This document shows positions 23,263-30,804 of a DNA stretch of 46,403 bases, piece by piece. The DNA is taken from positions 1-46,403 of the forward strand of contig NZ_JAJUHW010000021.1 of NCBI RefSeq assembly GCF_029265695.1, written 5' to 3'. Numbering within the stretch: the stretch's first letter is position 1; each line of letters begins with the position of its first letter. The stretch is from Gracilinema caldarium. Lineage in GTDB: Bacteria > Spirochaetota > Spirochaetia > Treponematales > Breznakiellaceae. The translations under genes were made by a program, and so were the position numbers. The notes under the pieces were generated by a model that did not search any database, was not told the origin of the DNA, and saw only the letters and a program-made list of their open reading frames with translations.

Positions 23263-24022
23263 TTAAGAATTCCCTGCGTAATATCGCTTCTTTCGATTCT
23301 TTGACTGTAGATTCTTCGACAATGCTGTTAAATACCCTCAGGTCTATATATTTTACCGTAAGAGGCCGCTCTATGGAAAGGCGCACGGTTTCCGAACGCC
23401 ACACCGCTTCCCTAGGATTCAATTCAGTAGGCTCTCCATACTTCTGCACCAAAGTGGTAAATACCGAATAGTGATCTATAATATCCGTATTCAGGGTAAA
23501 GGCCATAATAAAGACTTTACTGTCCTTAAGCTGGAAAAATGCCCGTTTGATAAAAGAAAGCCCTGTGGTTTCCACCAAGGTCTGCTCACTCATGGGTAAA
23601 AGAGAAACATCCCGGTCCCCGCGAAACGCAAAAAGACTATCGGCGGCAAGGGCTTTTTTAAGGTCCTCAAGGCCCATACCAAGAGAAAAGGACCGGTAAC
23701 TGAGGGGCAGTGTGCCGGCGGGTGCGGCCGCAACTGGCGATTGGCCCGCTGCGGTCGGTGACGCGGAAGCAGCGGCCGGCGTTGTCGCAGCAGGCTCAGC
23801 GGGGACCGGGAAGCTTTGAGCTGAAAGGTTGTGCGGCAAAGCGAGCAAAGTGATAAGAGTTATAAGCGGCAAAACGGGGCCAACCACTCTGCAAGAACGG
23901 AACCGAATCCGCCAGAACAATAACGATGCAGCTTCGGTTAACCTATGTTGTTCCACCTGATCCCCCATATACACAAGAGGGCAGCCCCTATCACGGAACC
24001 ACCCTACCCTCTTTATCGGCAC
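23252..24022 (-). CDS. Exported protein with Ala/Pro-rich spacer, function unknown
   Basis: A frame of 256 residues from a GTG at 24022. A hydrophobic segment (about 48-66, VLPLITLITLLALPHNLSAQ) is a signal peptide whose true start may be the in-frame ATG at 23968 or later, since the first 45 residues are basic and unusual and no start has a good ribosome-binding site. An Ala/Pro/Thr-rich spacer (70-105) leads to a folded domain (about 108-256; LGMGLEDLKKALAADSLFAFRG, FTTLVQKYGEPTELNPREAVW). The pattern recalls small periplasmic proteins that compare paired strand-helix units, but I cannot name the family. Confidence 0.65.
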   Translation of the reverse strand: MPIKRVGWFRDRGCPLVYMGDQVEQHRLTEAASLLFWRIRFRSCRVVGPVLPLITLITLLALPHNLSAQSFPVPAEPAATTPAAASASPTAAGQSPVAAAPAGTLPLSYRSFSLGMGLEDLKKALAADSLFAFRGDRDVSLLPMSEQTLVETTGLSFIKRAFFQLKDSKVFIMAFTLNTDIIDHYSVFTTLVQKYGEPTELNPREAVWRSETVRLSIERPLTVKYIDLRVFNSIVEESTVKESKEAILRREFLNDF

Positions 24023-24060
24023 ATATAGAATAGATTTAAGAACTTTCTCTTAGTATGTTG

Positions 24061-25296
24061 CTAAAGACCAATGCGGCTTGCGGCTTCTCGGCGGGCCCGT
24101 TCGATTTTTTGCATTTTCCGGTAATATTCGGTTTGTTTAACTACCTCGGACACGTCAGTAATGGAAATTTTATTATCCACCACACGTATTTTAGAATTTT
24201 CCAAAAGTTTGCGGATAACCAGGTTGCCCTCTGCAGTGGGGAGCCCCACCATATTAATCAGTTCTTTGGGACCAAAATCGAAGGTATGCGGAGCGTTCCC
24301 CAGAGGAACTCGATTTTTTTCCAATTGGATCAGCAAGGCATCGTACATTCTGCCCAAAGGATCAGTGATAAGTGTGTTGGCAAGCTGTTTGTAGATGAAC
24401 CAAATCCGCTCTGCCAAAAGCTGGGTAAGACGGCTAATAATTTGAGGCTGAGTGCCTACCATCCGTTCAAAGTTTTCTTTGTTTACCGCAAGGACTGTAC
24501 AGTCTTCGTAGGCAATTGCATTGGCAGACCGGGGCTTAGACTCCAGAAGGGCCATTTCGCCGAATATGTCCCCCTGTTTGAGCACCGCCAGCAGCACCTC
24601 ATTGTTGTCCACAATCTTGACAATCTTTACCGAGCCCTTCTGTATAATATAGAGCTCATCCCCGGGCTGCCCTTCGGAAAATATCATGGTATCCTTGGGA
24701 TAGGTCCGGGTAAACTCGTCCGCTTTTTTATCCAAATACACCGCTTTGGCATAGGGTGCAATCTTTACCATCCGTTCACGGGCAAGCTGAACATTCTGGC
24801 CTGTCGGACAGTATTTAATATATTGATGATAGGCAAAATACGCTTGGTTGTATTGGCTCTGTTTGGCGTAATATTCAGCCACCTTGAAAAGGTGCGAAGG
24901 ATCGTTATCGGCTGTGTTTTTTAAGGTAAGGCGGGTAAGAGCCTCGTCCAAAAAGCGCATTCGTTTGGAGAACTGGAGGATGATCTTCATTGCTACAGGG
25001 GTGTTGTTCTGGATAAGCTGAACATATTGGTCTTTTTGAACTGAAATGAGGGTTACATCAGTCAGAGCTTGGGCAGTTTCAATATGGCTATGACCGGACA
25101 TGGTAGCCACAACACCAAAGAAATCTCCGGGACCCAGTATATTACCGCCCTCTTCTTCTACAACTTCCACCTCTTTGGATACACGCACCTTTCCCTGACG
25201 GATAATAAAGAAACGGTCGGCATTCTGTTTGCCTTCTACAATTATATAAGAATCTTTCTTAAAATTTACAAAGGCTAGCTGCAGTTGATTTACCAT
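24061..25296 (-). CDS. Tandem cyclic-nucleotide-binding (Crp-like) regulator
   Basis: A 411-residue cytoplasmic protein with two cNMP-binding beta-roll domains (about 8-120 and 210-325). Phosphate-binding-cassette-like segments are GPGDFFGVVATMSGHSHIETAQAL and, closer to consensus, GDIFGEMALLESKPRSANAIA. A helical linker with a TPR-like stretch joins them (130-200). The C-terminal 80 residues look like a Crp winged helix (FGPKELINMVGLPTAEGNLVIRKLLENSKI). From memory the homologue in T. pallidum sits next to murB, cysS and rpoE, as here. It has a strong promoter whose -35 falls in a palindrome. Confidence 0.87.
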   Translation of the reverse strand: MVNQLQLAFVNFKKDSYIIVEGKQNADRFFIIRQGKVRVSKEVEVVEEEGGNILGPGDFFGVVATMSGHSHIETAQALTDVTLISVQKDQYVQLIQNNTPVAMKIILQFSKRMRFLDEALTRLTLKNTADNDPSHLFKVAEYYAKQSQYNQAYFAYHQYIKYCPTGQNVQLARERMVKIAPYAKAVYLDKKADEFTRTYPKDTMIFSEGQPGDELYIIQKGSVKIVKIVDNNEVLLAVLKQGDIFGEMALLESKPRSANAIAYEDCTVLAVNKENFERMVGTQPQIISRLTQLLAERIWFIYKQLANTLITDPLGRMYDALLIQLEKNRVPLGNAPHTFDFGPKELINMVGLPTAEGNLVIRKLLENSKIRVVDNKISITDVSEVVKQTEYYRKMQKIERARREAASRIGL

Positions 25297-25327
25297 CCTG
25301 CTCTTTGTCCCCCTCGGTGGATACTTA

Positions 25328-25357
25328 AGTATAGGAAGCCCCCTAAGGCTTTGTCAA
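25328..25357 (-). promoter_or_regulatory. Strong sigma-70 promoter of the cyclic-nucleotide-binding regulator
   Basis: On the minus strand a perfect -35 TTGACA (25352-25357) is followed after 18 bases by TATACT (25328-25333, five of six matches). The start would be near 25321, about 25 bases before the ATG. Confidence 0.75.
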
Positions 25358-25369
25358 CGGACAAAGCCT
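25346..25369. promoter_or_regulatory. Perfect palindrome overlapping the -35 box (candidate operator)
   Basis: AGGCTTTGTC (25346-25355) and GACAAAGCCT (25360-25369) form a perfect 10-bp inverted repeat with a four-base centre. The -35 hexamer of the regulator's promoter overlaps one arm and the centre. A protein bound here would block RNA polymerase; autoregulation is an obvious guess. No T run follows on either strand, so it is not a terminator. Confidence 0.6.
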
Positions 25370-25435
25370 GTATGAATGGGGAAAAATCAGCGGATCAGTT
25401 GACTTGAGCCACATTGCAAAATACCGTGGCTACAC

Positions 25436-25471
25436 TGCAACACAAAACAATCGCAAAACCAATTTCAAAAA
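25436..25471 (-). repeat. Dispersed palindromic element, copy 2 (right half only)
   Basis: On the minus strand it starts TTTTTGAAATTGG, continues TTTTGCGATTG and ends GTTGCA, matching the right half of the copy at 39184-39224 apart from single changes and a five-base deletion. It lies 21 bases after the stop of the FecR gene. The left arm is not recognisable. Confidence 0.6.
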
Positions 25472-25492
25472 TGGCCAACGAGAGTAATTCGC

Positions 25493-26623
25493 TTATTCCT
25501 TAAAGAAACTGTCTGTTTCGTCAAAGAAACTGTCTTCGTTTTCTCCTAAAGAGACCGGTTCCTTTCCTTCATTCCGCGCGGCATACAGGGCAAGTGCAAA
25601 CCGATACTCGGCACTTCTTCGTTCCAGTTCTGATTTTTCGCTAGCAACCTGCCGTATAAAATCTTGAACCGTTTGTCCGTTAAAGAGTTTGGCTTTAAGC
25701 GCAGACCCCGGAATATAGGATTGGATTTCATCCAGACGGTAATAGATCCGCTCAAAGAAGAACAGCACTTGCCGTACAGCCATGAGTTTTTTCACCATAG
25801 CAGCCTTTTGCTTCATTACCTGTACATCCTTTGAGGATGCTGGTTCTAGCCCATCCCTGAATTCTTTTTTCCACTGTAAAAACACCTGTTCCCGGGCTAG
25901 ATCGTCAGAGGCAGCACGGAAATCATCCCGATATCGCAGATAAGAGCGGGCATATTGATCCAGGGCTTTCACAGCTGATGCTTTAAAGGCGCTGATTTCT
26001 TCTGTATTCCAACGGTTTTGGAAATCTTCCAAAGATGAAACTGCTACCGGTATTTGCTTAAGCCGCTCCCCGGCGGTTCGGGCAACAACTTGGCCGGGGA
26101 CCGCATAGAGTTCGTCGCCCTCATCTCCGGTACAGGCAACTTTTCCATCGGTACAGGTAACTAAAAGCCCATTATTGAGAGATACAATGACAACAAATTC
26201 GGTACCCCTGACACCCATGACAGTATTGCCGGTTTTAACATTGAGTGCCGGGTCTCCGGCTATCTTTTTAACCTTTATTCCCACAGAGCCGCCCAGAACA
26301 TCACCCTCTGTAGCTGGGCTGCCATTTACCACCTGGGTCTTAACCGTAAATACTGATTTGGGCTTTACAATGAGGGTACCCCGCATGCCAGTTTCGGCGG
26401 TAAGACCGATCACCAGGCCTCCATCGGGGCCTGTTTTTATCAGATCATAATTCTGGATGGGATCTCCAAGATCAATTTTGGAGAGCACCTGACCATTGCG
26501 GGTAACCGTTACGGTGCCCATAATTTCCTGAACTATGCCTACCTGATTCTGGGCAGAAAACGCAAAGGACTCAAGAACAATGAGTAAATACACGATGAAT
26601 GAAACCCTTTTAAATGTATGCAC
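25493..26623 (-). CDS. FecR-domain exported protein
   Basis: A 376-residue protein with a signal peptide ending in FAFSA. The FecR domain (about 25-175) has VGIVQEIMGTVTVTRNGQVL, DLIKTGPDGGLVIGLT and NTVMGVRGTEFVVIV. A helical C-terminal region (about 190-360) follows, ending in an acidic, aromatic stretch (DSFFDETDSFF). In treponemes such proteins occur without FecI or TonB partners. I place the start at GTG 26623, not the ATG at 26638: AGGAGG, six bases before the GTG, would otherwise lie inside the coding region as codons 2-3. A TATACT (26684-26689, minus) and two short palindromes lie upstream. Confidence 0.85.
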   Translation of the reverse strand: MHTFKRVSFIVYLLIVLESFAFSAQNQVGIVQEIMGTVTVTRNGQVLSKIDLGDPIQNYDLIKTGPDGGLVIGLTAETGMRGTLIVKPKSVFTVKTQVVNGSPATEGDVLGGSVGIKVKKIAGDPALNVKTGNTVMGVRGTEFVVIVSLNNGLLVTCTDGKVACTGDEGDELYAVPGQVVARTAGERLKQIPVAVSSLEDFQNRWNTEEISAFKASAVKALDQYARSYLRYRDDFRAASDDLAREQVFLQWKKEFRDGLEPASSKDVQVMKQKAAMVKKLMAVRQVLFFFERIYYRLDEIQSYIPGSALKAKLFNGQTVQDFIRQVASEKSELERRSAEYRFALALYAARNEGKEPVSLGENEDSFFDETDSFFKE

Positions 26624-26683
26624 GACAGACCTCCTCATAGGCCAATACTTAGCAAGTATGTTTATCGGCAGCCCGATAGTAAC

Positions 26684-26689
26684 AGTATA
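26684..26689 (-). promoter_or_regulatory. Candidate -10 box of the FecR gene
   Basis: TATACT on the minus strand, about 60 bases before the GTG start; the -35 (CTGAAA-like) is weak. The leader then contains TATCGG-CAGC-CCGATA (26662-26677) and ATACTT-AGC-AAGTAT (26645-26659), two small perfect inverted repeats. Confidence 0.4.
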
Positions 26690-26708
26690 GCAAAGTCAAG
26701 GTGTATTT

Positions 26709-27662
26709 TCAGGACCTTTTCTCTTCTCCGCTCCAATCACCAACAAAAAGGATTTCGCATTCAAGCTCATATCCCAATGCCTGCTTTACCCGTTTTTTCA
26801 ATTCTTCAGTCAAAAGGTATATATCCTGGGCGGTTGCAGTGCCGGTATTCACGATTATGTTTCCGTGCCAGTCGGCCACCTTGGCCCCGCCAATGCTGAG
26901 GCCCCGAAGTCCAAGCTCATCAATCAATTTGCCTGTAGGCTTGCCAAAGGCATGATTGTTCTTAAAAGCCGAACCAGCCGAAGGCAGCCGGTAGTGGCCC
27001 TTGCTTTCCCTATCCTGCCGGTAGCCTCTCATTTCTTCGTACAGGGATTCCCGGCTTTGAAATGCTGTTTTGAATCGAGCTCCTAAAATGAGTACCCTTC
27101 TGTTTTGAAAGGGGCTAATTTTATAATCGAAATCCACTGCGTTAAAGGGGATCCACTCTTCTTGAAAAGTTTCATTTAGTATCCATGTTTCCAAAAGCAC
27201 ATCCGATATAGAGCGATTGTAACAGCGGGCGTTCATCCAGACGGCGCCTCCTATGGAACCGGGCATGCCAGCAAGGAAGGCAAGGCCCTGCCGTTCATGC
27301 TGCGCACAGACCTCAGAGGCAGCGTCCACTTCGGTGCCCCCATAGACCAGCACCGTCTGTTCATCAAACTGCAGGCCGGACCAGCTGCCCGTATCCAGCA
27401 CTATGCCCCGGATGCCTCGGTCTGATACTACCAGGTTGGCCCCTCCCCCGAGGATAAATACCGGAATATCCGCTTCCCAGGCTGTTTTTAGGAGTAACGC
27501 GGCATATTCGGGGAAACGATTGCCCGCGGGCCGCACCCACACATCCGCAGGGCCCCCTACCTTAAAAGTCGTATGGCGAGCCATAGGCTCATCAAATCGG
27601 ATGTCTCCCTCAAAGCCATACTCCATATTGATTTTTTCCAATAATTTCCGTAGGTTTACCAT
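26709..27662 (-). CDS. murB: UDP-N-acetylenolpyruvoylglucosamine reductase
   Basis: A 317-residue FAD enzyme reducing UDP-GlcNAc-enolpyruvate to UDP-MurNAc in peptidoglycan synthesis. Family motifs: ARHTTFKVGGPADVWVRP (FAD site), ILGGGANLVVSDRGIRGIVL, GLAFLAGMPGSIGGAVWMNARCYNRSISD, and near the C-terminus PSAGSAFKNNHAFGKPTGKLIDELGLRG (catalytic Ser in GSAF) and NIIVNTGTATAQDI. The ATG at 27662 gives a normal N-terminus (about 30 residues before HTT). Upstream of it, TACAAT ends six bases away, compatible with a leaderless message. An ATG at 27698 has an AAGGA site but adds 12 un-family-like residues and would overlap the cysS start codon. Confidence 0.93.
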   Translation of the reverse strand: MVNLRKLLEKINMEYGFEGDIRFDEPMARHTTFKVGGPADVWVRPAGNRFPEYAALLLKTAWEADIPVFILGGGANLVVSDRGIRGIVLDTGSWSGLQFDEQTVLVYGGTEVDAASEVCAQHERQGLAFLAGMPGSIGGAVWMNARCYNRSISDVLLETWILNETFQEEWIPFNAVDFDYKISPFQNRRVLILGARFKTAFQSRESLYEEMRGYRQDRESKGHYRLPSAGSAFKNNHAFGKPTGKLIDELGLRGLSIGGAKVADWHGNIIVNTGTATAQDIYLLTEELKKRVKQALGYELECEILFVGDWSGEEKRS

Positions 27663-27696
27663 ATTGCTATTGTACCGAAATTGATGCGGAGGTTCC

Positions 27697-29151
27697 ATGC
27701 CACTATCCTTGTATAACACCTTAGGCCGCGAAATGCAGGTTTTCCAGCCGATACAATCCGGTAAAGTTGGTTTTTATGGATGCGGACCGACAGTTTACAA
27801 CTATGCACATATCGGTAATTTGCGGGCCTACGTTACCCATGACATCCTGGTCCGTGCCCTCCGCCGTCTTGGATACCAGGTTACCCATGTGATGAATATT
27901 ACCGATGTGGGGCATCTTTCTGGAGACGACGATACGGGCGAAGACAAAATGGTAAAAAGCGCCGAAGAACGGGGCAAAACAGTTCTCGAAATCGCTGCAT
28001 TCTATACCGAAGCATTTTTCCGGGATACCGAACAGCTCAACATTATCCGGCCCACGGTGGTCTGCAAAGCCACAGAACATATTCAAGATATGATTGCCCT
28101 GATCCAGCGGATCGAAGCCCGGGGCTACACTTACCGGGCGGGCGGGAACCTCTATTTTGATATTACCAAGTTTCCCACCTACGGCGAACTTGCCCGGCTT
28201 AAGCTGGAGGACCTCAAAGCTGGCGCCCGTATCGATGTGGATGAAAATAAACGGAATCCCCATGATTTTGCCCTTTGGTTTACAAAAAGCAAATTCGAAA
28301 ACCAGGCGCTTACCTGGGACAGTCCCTGGGGACGGGGTTACCCGGGCTGGCACATTGAATGTTCTGCCATGAGCATGAAATACCTGGGAGAGCAGTTCGA
28401 CATACATGCAGGCGGTATCGACCATATCCCTATTCATCATACCAATGAAATCGCCCAAAGCGAGGCCGCTACGGGCAAAAAATGGGTTAACTACTGGGTC
28501 CACAACGAATTTTTAGTTCTCGACAAGGGCAAAATGTCTAAATCGAGCGGTAAGTTCCTTACTTTGCAAAGCCTCGTAGATGCAGGTTATGATCCTTTGG
28601 ATTACCGGTATTTTCTCCTGGGCGGACATTACCGGAGCCAGCTCCAATTTTCTTTTGAGGCCCTGGATGGGGCACGCAGTGCCCGCAGGGCCCTTATGGA
28701 CAGGTTATACTATCTGGCGGGGAAATGCGCTTCGCTACCGGAGCCATGGACTGGGAAACCGGGAGACAAGGGGCTTTCAGATAAGGGACAGACATACCGA
28801 GAGGCCTTTAATCGGGCTATCGAAGAAGACCTTTCCACCCCGCGTGCCCTGGCAGAACTGTGGGGCCTTATCCGCGATACGGAAATAGAAGGCGCTGAAG
28901 CCCTTGCAATCGCCTTTGATATGGACCAGGTGCTCGGTCTCCGTCTGCGGGAACAGCTTTCGGAACCCCGGGCAGAGCAAAAGCTTGATCCTGCTTTTGT
29001 ACAGGAAATTGAAGCGCTCATTGCAGAACGTAATGCTGCAAAGAAGGCAAAGAACTACCAGAGGGCGGATGAAATACGGAATATGCTGAGGGATAAAAAC
29101 ATTATATTAGAAGATAGCCCTCAGGGAACAAGCTGGCGTTTGCTTGTGTAA
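27697..29151 (+). CDS. cysS: Cysteinyl-tRNA synthetase
   Basis: A 484-residue class I tRNA synthetase charging tRNA-Cys. The N-terminal zinc-site region FYGCGPTVYNYAHIGNLR includes the HIGH motif as HIGN (38-41); the second signature KMSKS is at 279-283. Further family marks are WHIECSAMSMKYLG and GGIDHIPIHHTNEIAQSEA. Length is typical. GGAGG lies four bases before the ATG. The gene is head-to-head with murB (34 bases between the preferred starts) and leads a run of closely spaced genes that continues with an ECF sigma factor 14 bases after its stop. Confidence 0.97.
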   Translation: MPLSLYNTLGREMQVFQPIQSGKVGFYGCGPTVYNYAHIGNLRAYVTHDILVRALRRLGYQVTHVMNITDVGHLSGDDDTGEDKMVKSAEERGKTVLEIAAFYTEAFFRDTEQLNIIRPTVVCKATEHIQDMIALIQRIEARGYTYRAGGNLYFDITKFPTYGELARLKLEDLKAGARIDVDENKRNPHDFALWFTKSKFENQALTWDSPWGRGYPGWHIECSAMSMKYLGEQFDIHAGGIDHIPIHHTNEIAQSEAATGKKWVNYWVHNEFLVLDKGKMSKSSGKFLTLQSLVDAGYDPLDYRYFLLGGHYRSQLQFSFEALDGARSARRALMDRLYYLAGKCASLPEPWTGKPGDKGLSDKGQTYREAFNRAIEEDLSTPRALAELWGLIRDTEIEGAEALAIAFDMDQVLGLRLREQLSEPRAEQKLDPAFVQEIEALIAERNAAKKAKNYQRADEIRNMLRDKNIILEDSPQGTSWRLLV

Positions 29152-29165
29152 CGAATGCGAGGATA

Positions 29166-29705
29166 ATGTTGTTATTTAATACAGGCACACGGATGTCAAT
29201 GGCCGAGTTTAGGCGTCTCTATGACAGCACCTTCCCTGTGTTGTTCAGGGTCGCCTACCGTATTGTTGGGACAGAAGATGCGGCAGAGGACCTGTGCCAG
29301 GATGCTTTTTTTAGACTCTATGAACGGAACATGCAGTTCCCGAATTTGGAGGAAGCAAAATATTGGCTGATTCGGGTGGTAAAGAATGCAGCTCTGAATT
29401 ACGCCAAACGGAAAGAACGGGAACGGCGGGCTTACCAGCGAGCTTTTCAGGAAGACCTTCGCAGGAGCGAAACAGGGGAGTCTGAGTATATTACCGGAGA
29501 AACGAGACAGGAAGTACAGGAGGCGTTGCAGAAACTGCCTGAAAATATGAGAACCGTACTGATATTAAAGGAATATGGAGAATTAAATTATAAAGAGATT
29601 GGCCGTATTCTCGGTATAAGTGAGGGAAATGTTAAGGTCCGGGTTTTTCGAGCCCGTGAACAATTAGCTGCCCTAATAGGAAAGGATGGTACCCATGTGT
29701 CCTGA
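29166..29705 (+). CDS. rpoE: ECF-family RNA polymerase sigma factor
   Basis: A 179-residue sigma-70-family factor of the extracytoplasmic-function group. Region 2 is FRRLYDSTFPVLFRVAYRIVGTEDAAEDLCQDAFFRLYE, and region 4 (about 120-170) is LPENMRTVLILKEYGELNYKEIGRILGISEGNVKVRVFRAREQL. A short acidic linker separates them. GAGGATA precedes the ATG. The neighbour directly downstream, overlapping by about 11 bases, is a zinc-finger anti-sigma factor, as is usual. The name rpoE follows the T. pallidum annotation (recalled); the regulon is unknown. Confidence 0.92.
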   Translation: MLLFNTGTRMSMAEFRRLYDSTFPVLFRVAYRIVGTEDAAEDLCQDAFFRLYERNMQFPNLEEAKYWLIRVVKNAALNYAKRKERERRAYQRAFQEDLRRSETGESEYITGETRQEVQEALQKLPENMRTVLILKEYGELNYKEIGRILGISEGNVKVRVFRAREQLAALIGKDGTHVS

Positions 29706-30255
29706 TTCTCAGCTTATATCTTTGTATAAAGATGGCGAGCTTCCTTCTCCTTGGAAAGAAAAACTGGAAGCCCATTTGGGAACCTGTCCGCAATGTTCCA
29801 AAAAACTTGCATCCTACAACCTTGTTAGCGATTTTTTACAATTAAAGCATATAGACGAGAGTCATCTTGAATCGGCCCAGCGGGATGTTTGGAAACATCT
29901 ATCACGTTCTATTCCCCAGACAGAGCAGACAAACACCCGACTCCGGTGGAAACATCCTATAGTGCTGCCCCTTCCGGCGGCTATTGCCGCCCTCGTGTTG
30001 GTAGCCCTCCTCGCATCGCTGGTAACCCCCTTTATCCTGCACCAAGGAACTGCCAACACCCAAAGCATTGCCAAAATAAATACGGAAGTACCGGGAATTG
30101 TTCCTGTCTCTGATATAAAGGAAGTGCTGAGATACCTCGAAAACCAAAGCTCTACCACCGATATTGTGATTATCAAATTGCCAGATACAGGCAGTTTTAT
30201 CCCCTCAGGGCAACCTGAATTAATACGGGCCGTCGATTATCAGGGGAGGAAATAG
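29695..30255 (+). CDS. Membrane anti-sigma factor with zinc-binding (ZAS/zf-HC2) domain
   Basis: A 186-residue protein. The N-terminal domain holds the zinc motif His27-x3-Cys31-x2-Cys34 (LEAHLGTCPQC) plus an early Cys2, typical of anti-sigma factors that hold an ECF sigma. One membrane helix spans about 85-110 (LPAAIAALVLVALLASLVTPFIL), and an extracytoplasmic tail of about 75 residues follows. I prefer ATG 29695 because AAAGGA lies eight bases upstream and the protein then starts MCPDSQLISLYKDGELP, the usual family opening; ATG 29686 overlaps its own ribosome-binding site. It is coupled to the sigma gene by overlap. Confidence 0.9.
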   Translation: MCPDSQLISLYKDGELPSPWKEKLEAHLGTCPQCSKKLASYNLVSDFLQLKHIDESHLESAQRDVWKHLSRSIPQTEQTNTRLRWKHPIVLPLPAAIAALVLVALLASLVTPFILHQGTANTQSIAKINTEVPGIVPVSDIKEVLRYLENQSSTTDIVIIKLPDTGSFIPSGQPELIRAVDYQGRK

Positions 30256-30261
30256 GTCACT

Positions 30262-30804
30262 ATGTCGCTACCATCGGTCTCCCGGGATTCTACACTGCTG
30301 AGTCTTTTTCTCTACATCGTTTCCCTTTCTTTGTTCTCCCAGGAAGCGCCTCTCACAGAACTTCCTGGGCTTAAGGAACGGGCGGTGGTTTTAGATATTA
30401 TAGCCCGGGTTGTAGAATTAAATGAAACAGAAACATGGACATCCGAAAACTCTAAAGTGACTATTCCCGGCAGACCGGTAACGATAAAGCTAGTAGGGCA
30501 GAATGTTGTAGTCTTGGCTCAATTCACCCCCTATGTCCGGGAAGACGGTAAAAAGTTCCTGGTAGCCCAAGGACAGGTTTGGATTGATACTGAAGATAGC
30601 GGCATAAAATACCAAACAACGGTGCAAACAATTCCCCTGGATTATGGTGAACGACTGTTTTTCTTTCCTTTGGGACAAAAAACAAAGGATGGAAAAAGCC
30701 GTATAGAAATTCAGTTGGAACTGAAACCCTATGTAAAAGAGCCTCCATCAAAAGAAGATCCAACGAACACTGACAATACGTCTGGAGATACACCTAAAAA
30801 ATGA
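30262..30804 (+). CDS. Exported protein in the sigma-factor operon, function unknown
   Basis: A 180-residue protein with a signal peptide (hydrophobic 11-25, cleavage near FSQ). The mature part is beta-rich with VVLDIIARVVELNETETWT and ERLFFFPLGQKTKDGKSRIEIQLELKPYV. The C-terminal 20 residues are Lys/Pro/Thr-rich. I do not recognise the family. It lies six bases after the anti-sigma stop and overlaps the next lipoprotein gene by four bases (ATGA), so it belongs to the same operon. It is a candidate extracytoplasmic partner of the anti-sigma factor. Confidence 0.75.
   Translation: MSLPSVSRDSTLLSLFLYIVSLSLFSQEAPLTELPGLKERAVVLDIIARVVELNETETWTSENSKVTIPGRPVTIKLVGQNVVVLAQFTPYVREDGKKFLVAQGQVWIDTEDSGIKYQTTVQTIPLDYGERLFFFPLGQKTKDGKSRIEIQLELKPYVKEPPSKEDPTNTDNTSGDTPKK

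Noticed and set aside
24055-24924. A 289-codon plus-strand frame opposite the cNMP-binding regulator
   Set aside because: It lies wholly antisense to a gene with two clear domains and lacks a ribosome-binding site.
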